A stretch of 47,894 bases of DNA from Rouxiella badensis (GTDB lineage Bacteria > Pseudomonadota > Gammaproteobacteria > Enterobacterales > Enterobacteriaceae), in contig NZ_MRWE01000038.1 of the NCBI RefSeq assembly GCF_002093665.1, positions 1 to 47,894 on the forward strand. Direction: 5' to 3'. Position numbers and translations under genes: made by a program. Each line of letters begins with the position of its first letter. Position 1 is the stretch's first letter. The notes below the pieces were generated by a model. The model was not told the origin of the DNA. It ran no database searches and saw only the letters and a list, made by a program, of their open reading frames with translations. Of the stretch, positions 14,418 to 20,697 are shown piece by piece.

Positions 14418-14471
14418 TGGGACCACGGTCCCAATTATTAAGTAAAGTTAGATATTGGGACCGTGGTCCCA
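14418..14471. promoter_or_regulatory. SopB box pair 8+9 (AC and GT centres)
   Basis: TGGGACCACGGTCCCA (14418-14433) and TGGGACCGTGGTCCCA (14456-14471), 38 bases apart and in opposite orientation. The spacer contains AGTTAGAT, like the other pairs. The second box ends 7 bases before the tRNA. Confidence 0.9.
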
Positions 14472-14478
14472 ATTTTAC

Positions 14479-14554
14479 GGGTGATAAGCACATCTGGATG
14501 TGCGCTCGGCTGTTAACCGAAAGGTAGCGGGTTCGAATCCCGCATCATCCGCCA
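14479..14554 (+). tRNA. tRNA-Asn (anticodon GTT)
   Basis: 76 bases forming a cloverleaf: acceptor GGGTGAT with ATCATCC (one G-T pair), D stem GCAC/GTGC, anticodon loop CTGTTAA giving GTT, T arm GCGGG-TTCGAAT-CCCGC, discriminator G and encoded CCA. Two oddities: position 8 is A instead of the near-universal T, and the top anticodon-stem pair is C-A. G73 and the GUU anticodon fit asparagine identity. It lies between the methyltransferase and the holin and is probably cut from the late transcript. Confidence 0.9.
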
Positions 14555-14555
14555 A

Positions 14556-14603
14556 TTCACATAAACGAAAGGGCGTTAGATAGCCCCTTTTCGCTTATGT
14601 GAA
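14556..14603 (+). other. Long hairpin directly after the tRNA
   Basis: TTCACATAA (14556-14564) pairs with TTATGTGAA (14595-14603); inside, CGAAAGGGC pairs with GCCCCTTTTCG with one bulge. It lacks a T-run, so it may guide 3' processing of the tRNA or act as an RNase stop. The rest of 14604-14705 has only a small palindrome (AGGGGCGCATGCCCCT) before the holin. Confidence 0.6.
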
Positions 14604-14705
14604 AAAGAACTCCCTGCCTTCGAGGCGATCTGTCTCGATGCCACCCCCACCCAATAGGGGCGCATGCCCCTCCTACCCCTTTGCGAACTCCCGTGAAGTG
14701 GAGAG

Positions 14706-14906
14706 ATGAACATGGACAACATTACAAAGACTTGTATCGGCTTACAGTGTGGCGCTGGAATCTTAAACCAGCTCACCCCCGACCAGTGGACGGCACTCGG
14801 CGTCATTGGAACCCTATGCTTTTCAGGGGCGACCTTTATCGCTTCCGTAGCATTTAAAATTTGGGACCGTAAGCACAATTTCATTCGGCGTGAGGAAGAG
14901 GATTAA
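14706..14906 (+). CDS. Holin
   Basis: 66 residues immediately before the endolysin. It has a central hydrophobic segment at about 30-50 (LGVIGTLCFSGATFIASVAF), a possibly weaker first one (IGLQCGAGILNQL) and a charged C-terminus (KIWDRKHNFIRREEED). The N-terminus reads Met-Asn-Met; GGAG lies 3 bases before the first ATG and 9 before the second (14712), so a dual start like lambda S is conceivable. With a SAR endolysin this would be a pinholin-type system. Assigned on position, size and topology. Confidence 0.75.
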   Translation: MNMDNITKTCIGLQCGAGILNQLTPDQWTALGVIGTLCFSGATFIASVAFKIWDRKHNFIRREEED

Positions 14907-14910
14907 GCCT

Positions 14911-15420
14911 ATGCGGTTTAAATTCCCACCGGCGCTGCTTCGTAAAATTCTCACAACTGCAACCAGCGGTGCGGGTGCGGCTGGCATTGTTATTGTCCTG
15001 CTGTCTGGCCCCACTGGCGTTGAAGGGCGACGATATACGGCCTATCAAGATCCCGGCGGTGTATGGACCGTCTGTGATGGCATCACCGGTCCTGACGTTA
15101 TCAGGGGTAAGCGTTACACCGATAGCGAATGTGATGCGCTGCTTAACAAACACTTGGCCCCGGTAAAACGTGTTGTTGATCGTGCTGTAAAAGTTCCGAT
15201 TGACGATTACACGCGTGCTTCTCTGTATTCGTTTGCTTACAACGTCGGCCCCGGCGCATTTGAGCGTTCTTCGCTACTGAGACACCTTAACGAAGGTAAC
15301 ACCATTGAGGCATGTAACGACCTGAGAAAATGGGTTTACGTGAACAAGCAGCGTAATCGCGGGCTGATCAACCGGCGCGAGATAGACCGGCAGGTTTGCA
15401 TGATGGGAGTAGAGCGATGA
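14911..15420 (+). CDS. SAR endolysin (lysozyme, GH24 family)
   Basis: 169 residues from the ATG at 14911; an upstream GTG in frame is less likely. It hydrolyses peptidoglycan. The catalytic triad spacing E-x8-D-x5-T is seen as E38, D47 and T53 (VEGRRYTAYQDPGGVWTVC). Residues about 18-33 (TSGAGAAGIVIVLLSG) are a Gly/Ala-rich weakly hydrophobic N-terminal segment typical of signal-anchor-release endolysins such as phage P21 R21. Such enzymes are exported by Sec and activated when released from the membrane. It overlaps the next small ORF (ATGA). Confidence 0.93.
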   Translation: MRFKFPPALLRKILTTATSGAGAAGIVIVLLSGPTGVEGRRYTAYQDPGGVWTVCDGITGPDVIRGKRYTDSECDALLNKHLAPVKRVVDRAVKVPIDDYTRASLYSFAYNVGPGAFERSSLLRHLNEGNTIEACNDLRKWVYVNKQRNRGLINRREIDRQVCMMGVER

Positions 15421-15521
15421 TCTATTTGTACCTCCTTGTAGCCTTAACCAACCATTTACTCGGCCATGAGAAGTGGGCCATTTTCTGGGCAGGCTTGGCT
15501 GTGGGGTGCTTATTTTCATGA
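15417..15521 (+). CDS. 34-residue membrane ORF inside the lysis cassette
   Basis: An ATG overlaps the endolysin stop (ATGA at 15417-15420) and the TGA stop overlaps the Rz start (ATGA at 15518-15521), so the ORF exactly fills the gap. The product, starting MIYLYLLVALTNHLLG, has two short hydrophobic stretches separated by GHEKW. Exact coupling at both ends favours a translated gene. Function unknown; an antiholin or small holin accessory is possible. Confidence 0.6.
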   Translation: MIYLYLLVALTNHLLGHEKWAIFWAGLAVGCLFS

Positions 15522-15937
15522 TCAATAAAATCGCTGTGGTGCTTACTGCGCTAATTCTGCTGATGTTTTGCCTGATGATGTGGGTAGCCTTTCACTATTA
15601 TGGGAAGACTGTAGCTGAGGCTGATGCAATATCACTTGCTGTAAAGCAAAAGAACGAAGCCGAATTCATCACGCAATCACAGGCGTTGAGCGTCGGCGTA
15701 TTTAATCAGATTGCCGGAGCCACATTGGATGCGCAAAAAACAAATGCGACGGCCAGTCAGGACCGTCAGGTCATCATTAAAACGGTCCTGCAAGCTCAAT
15801 CCTGTGCTGTGGCCCCTATCCCTGATGCTGCTACTGAGCAGTTGCTCAACCACTACAACGCAGTACGTCAAGACACCCGTGACGCCGATTCCCGCAAGTC
15901 TTCTTCAGCCGTGCCAGCCGTCGCCGCCACCAAATGA
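15518..15937 (+). CDS. Rz: Rz-like inner-membrane spanin
   Basis: 139 residues: an N-terminal membrane anchor (about 5-27, IAVVLTALILLMFCLMMWVA) then a periplasmic, mostly helical domain with Gln/Lys/Asn-rich coiled region (SLAVKQKNEAEFITQSQ). Spanins fuse inner and outer membrane in the last lysis step. The Rz1 gene is embedded in its 3' half in another frame, the classical arrangement. The start is coupled to the 34-residue ORF. Confidence 0.85.
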   Translation: MINKIAVVLTALILLMFCLMMWVAFHYYGKTVAEADAISLAVKQKNEAEFITQSQALSVGVFNQIAGATLDAQKTNATASQDRQVIIKTVLQAQSCAVAPIPDAATEQLLNHYNAVRQDTRDADSRKSSSAVPAVAATK

Positions 15938-16073
15938 CCCGTTAACTTACGGTGCAAGCGTTCTTTGGAACGAGCTGCTGCTCACAGACTTGCAGAGCTG
16001 CAACAGCCAGATTGATGGCATCAAGAAAATTGAGACAGCAAGAGATTCTAATTCTCCGAGAAATTCTTATTGA
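15729..16073 (+). CDS. Rz1: Rz1-like outer-membrane lipoprotein spanin
   Basis: Read in the +1 frame relative to Rz and extending past it. A basic N-terminus, a hydrophobic stretch (VLWPLSLMLLL) and the lipobox LSSC show a lipoprotein signal. The mature part is Pro-rich (TPVTPIPASLLQPCQPSPPP), as usual for Rz1. GGAG precedes the ATG at 15729; an ATG at 15744 is an alternative. With Rz it spans the periplasm. The C-terminus is longer than in lambda Rz1. Confidence 0.82.
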   Translation: MRKKQMRRPVRTVRSSLKRSCKLNPVLWPLSLMLLLSSCSTTTTQYVKTPVTPIPASLLQPCQPSPPPNDPLTYGASVLWNELLLTDLQSCNSQIDGIKKIETARDSNSPRNSY

Positions 16074-16095
16074 TATATTCAGACAAAGTCATCAC

Positions 16096-16572
16096 TCATC
16101 TCGCTGTAATTTTTGGGTTTACGATTAGATAAGAAATGCCATGCTCATCACTCATTTCTACTGCATCGAAACCTAAATGAGCGGCAACACGGCCCCGCAA
16201 GCGCTGCAACTCCCAACTGAATGCACCTTGATGGTCTGCAAAAGAGCGCGGTGATAGTACATCGTTGAACTCATCTGTTTCTTCATCATCAGCTATTGCA
16301 TATGCCAATGCTTCGAGGACATCAGATTCTGCTTCAATTTCAGTATAAAGGAATGCAATAACTTCATCGATGCGAGCGTTCAAATCAGAACTTTCAGCGA
16401 TGTTCGAAACTTCATAGCAGTGAATTGAGTTCTCTAAGCCGCCATGAGAATCAGCAATTTCACGGTCAGCTGAAGCAAACAAGCCATCAAATAAGTTATC
16501 GCCAGACATTGCATTAGCGCCAATTTTGATTACCGGCGCGATGCTGCTGTAAGAGCCGTGGAATAATTTCAT
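16096..16572 (-). CDS. acrIF11: AcrIF11-like anti-CRISPR ADP-ribosyltransferase
   Basis: 158 residues on the strand opposite the lysis genes. It matches my recollection of AcrIF11 (132 residues) along its length: MKLFHGSYSSI versus MELFHGSYEEI near the start; DGLFAS...IADSHG versus GGLFGA...TALSHG; and WELQRLRG...LGFDAVEMSDEHG versus WELQRLRG...LGYTSVEMEDEHG near the end. Asp142 corresponds to catalytic Asp115. AcrIF11 ADP-ribosylates an Asn of the type I-F Csy complex and blocks PAM recognition. The extra length is an acidic helical insert at about 60-115. A different ART target cannot be excluded. An Xre gene lies upstream on the same strand; its position between lysis and cos is a typical moron site. 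Confidence 0.8.
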   Translation of the reverse strand: MKLFHGSYSSIAPVIKIGANAMSGDNLFDGLFASADREIADSHGGLENSIHCYEVSNIAESSDLNARIDEVIAFLYTEIEAESDVLEALAYAIADDEETDEFNDVLSPRSFADHQGAFSWELQRLRGRVAAHLGFDAVEMSDEHGISYLIVNPKITAR

Positions 16573-16692
16573 TTTGATGTTCTCGTTTGCGTTTTGATGA
16601 ACTCAGTGCAATCAAAAAATGATTACACCGCCAGAGGATTAGTTCCACCGCTGCCCGCACCCTGACTTCCTGCCAGGCTGTGTTGTGGCGCG

Positions 16693-16956
16693 CTAAATAA
16701 TTTCCGCGCCCAGTTCCCGCATTTTCGCCACTATGGAATCTATCTGTTTTGGCTCGAGCACAAGCTGTGCAGCGATGTAGAAAAGCATTTGTGCACTCAT
16801 GGACCTTGGCGTTTTCCCGCCAGTGTATTTTCGCCATTGTTCGCCGCCAGCCAGCCCCGCAAGGTCAGCCATTTGGTTGCCGGTCATGCCTAACCGGTCC
16901 TTGAGTTGCATCAGATCTTCTGGTGTAGGCGCTGAATATTCATTGATGATCCGCAT
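16693..16956 (-). CDS. Xre-family regulator, possible Aca-type partner
   Basis: 87 residues with an HTH at about 19-45 (DRLGMTGNQMADLAGLAGGE) followed by the WRKYTGG motif common in a phage Xre family. The SD (GGGGA) is well placed. It is upstream of and co-directional with the AcrIF11-like gene, separated by 120 bases, so it may regulate it as Aca proteins do, although aca genes usually lie downstream. I see no obvious operator palindrome in the gap. A terminator (16970-16991) sits just before its SD, so it needs read-through or a promoter within about 15 bases. Confidence 0.8.
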   Translation of the reverse strand: MRIINEYSAPTPEDLMQLKDRLGMTGNQMADLAGLAGGEQWRKYTGGKTPRSMSAQMLFYIAAQLVLEPKQIDSIVAKMRELGAEII

Positions 16957-16969
16957 TGTTTCCCCATTG

Positions 16970-16991
16970 AAAAAAGGCCCCTTGCGGGGCC
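16970..16991 (-). terminator. Intrinsic terminator upstream of the Xre gene
   Basis: On the minus strand GGCCCC (16991-16986), loop GCAA, GGGGCC (16981-16976), then six T. It ends the transcript of the small membrane gene at 16997-17200. Confidence 0.85.
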
Positions 16992-16996
16992 TCGTT

Positions 16997-17200
16997 TTAA
17001 ACCAGTTTGATAATTAGTGCTGTGACCGTTGCCACTGCGCCAATCATGCCGGTCGCGATTGCCACCGGATACCAGAAAGTTTCGCGGTTGAACTTGTTAG
17101 CTTCTGCATTCAGCTTCTGAGTTTCAGCCATTAGCTTAGCGATTTCGGCGTGGATTTTTTCAGACTGTGCATTATCCATATTCATAGTTTCGTCGCTCAT
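16997..17200 (-). CDS. Small C-terminally anchored membrane protein
   Basis: 67 residues from the ATG at 17200 (GGGAG SD); longer readings lack an SD. The N-terminal two thirds form a charged amphipathic helix (EKIHAEIAKLMAETQKLNAE), and the C-terminus is one membrane span (about 44-66, YPVAIATGMIGAVATVTALI). Proteins of this shape are common near phage lysis genes but their function is unknown. It is followed directly by a terminator. Confidence 0.75.
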   Translation of the reverse strand: MSDETMNMDNAQSEKIHAEIAKLMAETQKLNAEANKFNRETFWYPVAIATGMIGAVATVTALIIKLV

Positions 17201-17293
17201 TTTTACTCCCTTAGGGGTTAACGGGTCGCGCCCTATGCGCTGCCCTATGTCCAAAATAATAGACCCTTTGGGTCTGTTCGTCAACAACTATCT

Positions 17294-17317
17294 ACCGGCT
17301 TATCGCCGGTTTTTTTT
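17294..17317 (+). terminator. Intrinsic terminator before the lipoprotein gene
   Basis: ACCGGC (17294-17299) pairs with GCCGGT (17305-17310), followed by eight T. It separates plus-strand transcription of the lysis region from the lipoprotein gene, suggesting that gene belongs to its own unit. Confidence 0.8.
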
Positions 17318-17329
17318 GGAGTTTTTTCT

Positions 17330-17842
17330 GTGAAAAAGATCGCCATCATTGGTGCCGCTGTTGTTGCTCTTATTCTTGTCATTTCGTTAGTTAGTTGCCA
17401 CGACGACACGCCAAGCCAAACCGCCGTAATTCAGGCGCAAGAGCAGGCCCTGACGCAGCAGCGTCAGATTATTAACCAACTCCAACAAGGGGCCGCACCG
17501 GCAAGTTCGCCTTCCGTGGTCGCACCGGCACCAGTCATCGTCCAGCAGCCCGCTGTCGTGAATAACGGTGATAACGGGCTTGTAACCGGCATGGTTCTCG
17601 GCCATTTGTTATCCGGTGGTGCAGGCTATTCCGGCTCACATACGACTGTAGTTAATCACTATAGCACCACCCATACCGCAGTAAACGCCACACGACCGGT
17701 GAGCCGTAGCAGCTTTTTTTCCTCCCGTTCATCTCGTAGTTATTCCTCGCCGGTAAGTCGTTCAAGCAGTTATGCCCGCAGCTCATACAGCAGCGGTGCG
17801 CGTTCGTCGTTCTCATCCAGCCGAAGTTTTGGCCGTCGTTAA
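17330..17842 (+). CDS. Lipoprotein with Ser/Arg-rich C-terminus
   Basis: 170 residues starting at GTG after GGAG. The signal peptide KKIAIIGAAVVALILVISL is followed by VSC, a lipobox with Cys at 23, so a lipid-anchored periplasmic or outer-membrane protein is expected. A Gln-rich segment (30-54) may be coiled coil, then a Pro/Val-rich linker and a Gly-rich patch. Residues about 125-170 consist largely of Ser, Arg and Tyr (VSRSSFFSSRSSRSYSSPVS). Family not recognised. It could be a lysogenic conversion gene together with the next one. Confidence 0.75.
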   Translation: MKKIAIIGAAVVALILVISLVSCHDDTPSQTAVIQAQEQALTQQRQIINQLQQGAAPASSPSVVAPAPVIVQQPAVVNNGDNGLVTGMVLGHLLSGGAGYSGSHTTVVNHYSTTHTAVNATRPVSRSSFFSSRSSRSYSSPVSRSSSYARSSYSSGARSSFSSSRSFGRR

Positions 17843-17860
17843 ATTTAACGAGGTAATGCC

Positions 17861-18070
17861 ATGTTTACATCCCTTCAAAGAAAACGCCGCCCGCAATTTT
17901 TGAATCAACGCAGATCGGTAACGACCACAACCAGCCAAACTGTCGAATATAACGATGGCGGCTTGGCGGAAGTGATTATTGAGGCTGTTATTGAAAGCAA
18001 CGATTACGGGGGCAGCTGTGACGACTACAGCAGTAACAGCAGCTGTGACACCGATTCAGGCAGCTGGTAA
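17861..18070 (+). CDS. Small Ser/Asp/Cys-rich hypothetical protein
   Basis: 69 residues starting 18 bases after the lipoprotein, probably one operon. The N-terminus is basic (LQRKRRPQFLNQRRS) and the C-terminus is Ser/Asp/Cys-rich (GSCDDYSSNSSCDTDSGSW). Two Cys may form a disulphide. No signal peptide. Family not recognised. Confidence 0.55.
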   Translation: MFTSLQRKRRPQFLNQRRSVTTTTSQTVEYNDGGLAEVIIEAVIESNDYGGSCDDYSSNSSCDTDSGSW

Positions 18071-18127
18071 TGCCATCACCGAGCCAGTCTTAAGGCTGGC
18101 TCGCTAATGCCATTACAGGAGTAAACA

Positions 18128-18604
18128 ATGAGCATTTTTGACTGGCTAAAAGCCGAACTTACTGAAAAGGAGACCGATGTGTCTGATACCGATACTACCG
18201 CCGCAGCTGATGCAACCATCGCCGCAACCTCAACCGTATCCACCGATACCGCAGTCGCATCTGGCGTTGTCGATGCTGCTAATTCATCCACCACTTCCGC
18301 AGCAGCAACTGATGTTACCGCATCCGATGCTTCTTCTGCCGCTGCTTCTGATGCTGCCACATCCACTACTACCGCTGTTGCTGCTTCTCCTGTTGCCGCA
18401 TCCTCAGCGACTGCTGTTGCTTCTACCGCGTCCAGTATTGACGCCGATGAAGACGCTGATAATGGCAAAGTGGCTGCACAAGACGCGTTGGTTGATGACA
18501 TCGACCCGTTCCTGGAAAAACTCAAGGGGCTATTGGAATTCGCAGGCCATGAACTAGGCCACGTCTGGTATGAAGCGGTAGATTTCGCTAAAAAACTGGC
18601 CTAA
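18128..18604 (+). CDS. Ala/Thr/Ser-rich low-complexity protein
   Basis: 158 residues. A short N-terminal helix (MSIFDWLKAELTEKE) is followed by about 85 residues made almost only of Ala, Thr, Ser, Val and Asp, and by an acidic linker. It ends in a conserved-looking amphipathic helix (PFLEKLKGLLEFAGHELG). No signal peptide. The composition resembles the Thr-rich tails of several tail proteins of this phage. Family not recognised; a good SD and a downstream terminator support it. Confidence 0.65.
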   Translation: MSIFDWLKAELTEKETDVSDTDTTAAADATIAATSTVSTDTAVASGVVDAANSSTTSAAATDVTASDASSAAASDAATSTTTAVAASPVAASSATAVASTASSIDADEDADNGKVAAQDALVDDIDPFLEKLKGLLEFAGHELGHVWYEAVDFAKKLA

Positions 18605-18617
18605 TCGCCATTTGATA

Positions 18618-18642
18618 AAAGCTCGATAAACGGGCTTTTTTT
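18618..18642 (+). terminator. Intrinsic terminator
   Basis: AAAGCTCG (18618-18625) pairs with CGGGCTTT (18631-18638), with one G-T pair, followed by T. Confidence 0.7.
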
Positions 18643-18670
18643 CATTTTCACGGCTTAAAAGAGAATCTGA

Positions 18671-19042
18671 ATGTTTTCCATTAAAATGACGAAAGACGGC
18701 AGCACGCTACTAACCGAAGCGGCGATTGTCGCCGTACATTATCCGCAATCTACTGCATTCGAAGATGCTATTTACTACGCTGCCTCTTTAGACGTCATGC
18801 CGCCAGATGTGATCACCACATTCCCTGAAACGTATACTGATTCATTATGTGAAGAGGTAGATGTTCCCGGCCTTGTGACTGCGCAATCTCGCGATGGTCA
18901 TTCTTTCCCGGTTGCCGTGATTGTGACGGATATCGAAGACGAACAAGCCTCGCCGTTGCCGGGCGTAAATTACCAGTTCGTCTATCCGGGCGATTTTGCC
19001 ATTGTGTTCGACCATTCAGGCAGCGTGCTTGAGGAAGTCTAA
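18671..19042 (+). CDS. Hypothetical protein, 123 residues
   Basis: Acidic, no membrane segment. It begins MFSIKMTKDGSTLLTEAAIV and contains a beta-rich C-terminal half (PGVNYQFVYPGDFAIVFDHS). It lies between two terminators and so is a separate transcription unit or the last gene of one. Family not recognised. Confidence 0.65.
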   Translation: MFSIKMTKDGSTLLTEAAIVAVHYPQSTAFEDAIYYAASLDVMPPDVITTFPETYTDSLCEEVDVPGLVTAQSRDGHSFPVAVIVTDIEDEQASPLPGVNYQFVYPGDFAIVFDHSGSVLEEV

Positions 19043-19052
19043 GTAACATCAT

Positions 19053-19076
19053 AAAGCGTCCCTCAGGGCGCTTTTT
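19053..19076 (+). terminator. Intrinsic terminator
   Basis: AAAGCGTCC (19053-19061) pairs with GGGCGCTTT (19066-19074) around a short loop, followed by T. It is just upstream of a SopB pair. Confidence 0.8.
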
Positions 19077-19091
19077 AATGCGACTTATCAC

Positions 19092-19145
19092 TGGGACCAT
19101 GGTCCCAATCTCTAATAAAACTTAGATTTTGGGACCATGGTCCCA
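19092..19145. promoter_or_regulatory. SopB box pair 10+11 (both AT centre)
   Basis: TGGGACCATGGTCCCA at 19092-19107 and 19130-19145, 38 bases apart. The spacer is nearly the same as in the pair at 12643-12696 (19 of 22 bases). Confidence 0.9.
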
Positions 19146-19156
19146 ATGGATGAGAC

Positions 19157-19795
19157 ATGAACGGAATTAAAGACTTATCCGCGCAGGTCAAATCATTGAA
19201 GAAGCAAATTCCCTTTGCGACCGCGCAGGCGCTTACCAGCGTCGCTCGAAAAATACAGGCTGCCGAGAAAATTGCCTTTTCAAAGAAGCTGGAAAATCCG
19301 ACCCCCTTTACAATTAACGCCGTAGGATCTACAGCGGCGCGTCGCGATAAATTGATGGCTAAAGTGTTCGTGCGAGATATTGCGGCCAGCTATCTTGAGC
19401 CGTTCGAGTTCGGCGGAGAGCACAAACTAAATAGCCAGGCATTGTTGAATCCTAAAAACATCAAACTCAACAAATACGGCAACTTGACGCGTAACAAAAT
19501 GTCGCAGCTCAAAGCACGCCCGGATGTCTTTATCGGCACGATTGATGGTGTGAACGGTGTATGGCAGAGGAAGAAGCCAAAGGGCAAGAAAGGTAAAAGG
19601 CGCAAGCGGTCGAAGAATGGCACCCATGCGGCCAGACAGCCCTCCAGCGCCCCCAAGTTGCTTATCCGATTTGGTAATGCGCTGCCCGTTAAGCCCGTTC
19701 TAGGCTATATGGCGCGCGCTGAGACTATGGCCGCAAACTTGATGCAGGTTGAGTTAAACCGCGCCATACGCGCCGCGATCGCTTCTGCAAAGTAG
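19157..19795 (+). CDS. Basic phage protein, possibly gpZ-like tail completion
   Basis: 212 residues, very basic. The N-terminal region (LKKQIPFATAQALTSVARKI) and a lysine-rich loop (KKPKGKKGKRRKRSKNG, about 138-154) recall lambda minor tail protein gpZ (PGAAAMAINRVA; RRRRRKKG). The likeness is in architecture rather than clear identity. It lies left of cos, away from the tail genes, which is unusual for a tail protein. Virion morphogenesis is the best guess. Confidence 0.45.
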   Translation: MNGIKDLSAQVKSLKKQIPFATAQALTSVARKIQAAEKIAFSKKLENPTPFTINAVGSTAARRDKLMAKVFVRDIAASYLEPFEFGGEHKLNSQALLNPKNIKLNKYGNLTRNKMSQLKARPDVFIGTIDGVNGVWQRKKPKGKKGKRRKRSKNGTHAARQPSSAPKLLIRFGNALPVKPVLGYMARAETMAANLMQVELNRAIRAAIASAK

Positions 19796-19803
19796 AGAAA
19801 AAA

Positions 19804-20016
19804 ATGCACGTTGTTTTTCCTCCCATCGAAACCTTCACGCCTGCTGACTTGAGAGAAGGCCGGGCTAGTACTGCCATCACCCGTAATAACGCCTTCCGTG
19901 AAGCAGGCAAAGCTATAGAAAAGGCCGGCGGGACATTCAGCTACGCCGAACCTCCAGAGCCGGTCCGTCTGGTCGATGGCCTGCTGATATTTCCGAAGGA
20001 TTGGCCGCCAGATTAG
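19804..20016 (+). CDS. Small hypothetical protein
   Basis: 70 residues, soluble, Pro-rich (YAEPPEPVRLVDGLLIFPKD), following the preceding gene by eight bases and probably co-transcribed. No family recognised. It is followed by a SopB pair. Confidence 0.6.
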   Translation: MHVVFPPIETFTPADLREGRASTAITRNNAFREAGKAIEKAGGTFSYAEPPEPVRLVDGLLIFPKDWPPD

Positions 20017-20021
20017 CCAAT

Positions 20022-20074
20022 TGGGACCGTGGTCCCAATCGAACACCAATTAAACGATTGGGACCACGGTCCCA
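20022..20074. promoter_or_regulatory. SopB box pair 12+13 (GT and AC centres)
   Basis: TGGGACCGTGGTCCCA (20022-20037) and TGGGACCACGGTCCCA (20059-20074), 37 bases apart and in opposite orientation. The spacer is less similar to the other three pairs. Confidence 0.9.
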
Positions 20075-20158
20075 ATTTTCCAGACATGGCCGTCGCCTCT
20101 GTTAATCCAGCTTTCACCTGTGTTTATCACGCGGCGGTCTTCTATTCGCGAGAATCCC

Positions 20159-20350
20159 ATGCAAGTTTTACCAAGCCCTGACTATGTGATTGTTTCTGTT
20201 AAGGCATTTTCCAAAGATGGCACGCAGTTAATGAAAAATAAGTGCACAGTCTCGATGCTCAAAATTAAAACCGAACCGTTCCCCGTGCTGGCTGAAGCCG
20301 CCGCCGCGTGTGCTATTCAATTTGAAGAACGCCTCGTCGACGCTTACTAA
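20159..20350 (+). CDS. Small hypothetical protein
   Basis: 63 residues from the ATG at 20159; a longer frame from 20120 has no better SD. It is soluble, with a beta-like N-terminal half (YVIVSVKAFSKDG) and an Ala-rich helix. No family recognised. Confidence 0.5.
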   Translation: MQVLPSPDYVIVSVKAFSKDGTQLMKNKCTVSMLKIKTEPFPVLAEAAAACAIQFEERLVDAY

Positions 20351-20502
20351 GGCTCACCCAGAAATCATTTTTAGCCGTGGCGACCTGCATCAAGATAGTT
20401 TTGCTGGCGTGTTGCCACACGCAGGCAAACGTAATCCGTGAATGCTCAGCGAAGGTTTCACACTCGCTCGGTCGTCGCGGCAGTAGTGATTCGCTCAGTG
20501 AT

Positions 20503-20518
20503 TGGGACCACGGTCCCA
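20503..20518. promoter_or_regulatory. SopB box 14 (AC centre)
   Basis: TGGGACCACGGTCCCA in the gap before a terminator; the last box left of the structural genes. Confidence 0.88.
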
Positions 20519-20529
20519 ATATTTGCCTC

Positions 20530-20560
20530 AGCCCCAGATTGACTGCTGGGGCTTTTTTTT
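20530..20560 (+). terminator. Strong intrinsic terminator
   Basis: AGCCCCAG (20530-20537) pairs with CTGGGGCT (20546-20553), followed by eight T. It closes the accessory region before the terminase neighbourhood. Confidence 0.88.
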
Positions 20561-20563
20561 ATC

Positions 20564-20654
20564 CATGTGAATGACTGCTGACGGCGTGCCCATAGGGGGT
20601 TTAGCGTCGAGAGGACCGAGGCTGCGGCCCGCCGTTTCAGCACTCATTCACATG
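20564..20654 (+). other. 91-base long-stem structured element
   Basis: The first 23 bases (from CATGTGAATGA) pair with the last 25 (ending TCATTCACATG) with one mismatch and a 2-base bulge, closing a GC-rich loop of about 43 bases. It follows a strong terminator and precedes a 132-residue gene by 43 bases. It may be a structured non-coding RNA or part of a DNA site. I do not recognise it. Confidence 0.55.
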
Positions 20655-20697
20655 AACAAATCCACGACTCCGCGCAACGCTTACAAGGATTAGACCG

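Noticed and set aside
14862-14870. TGGGACCGT inside the holin gene, like a SopB box
   Set aside because: Only a half site; the other arm (AAGCACAA) does not match.
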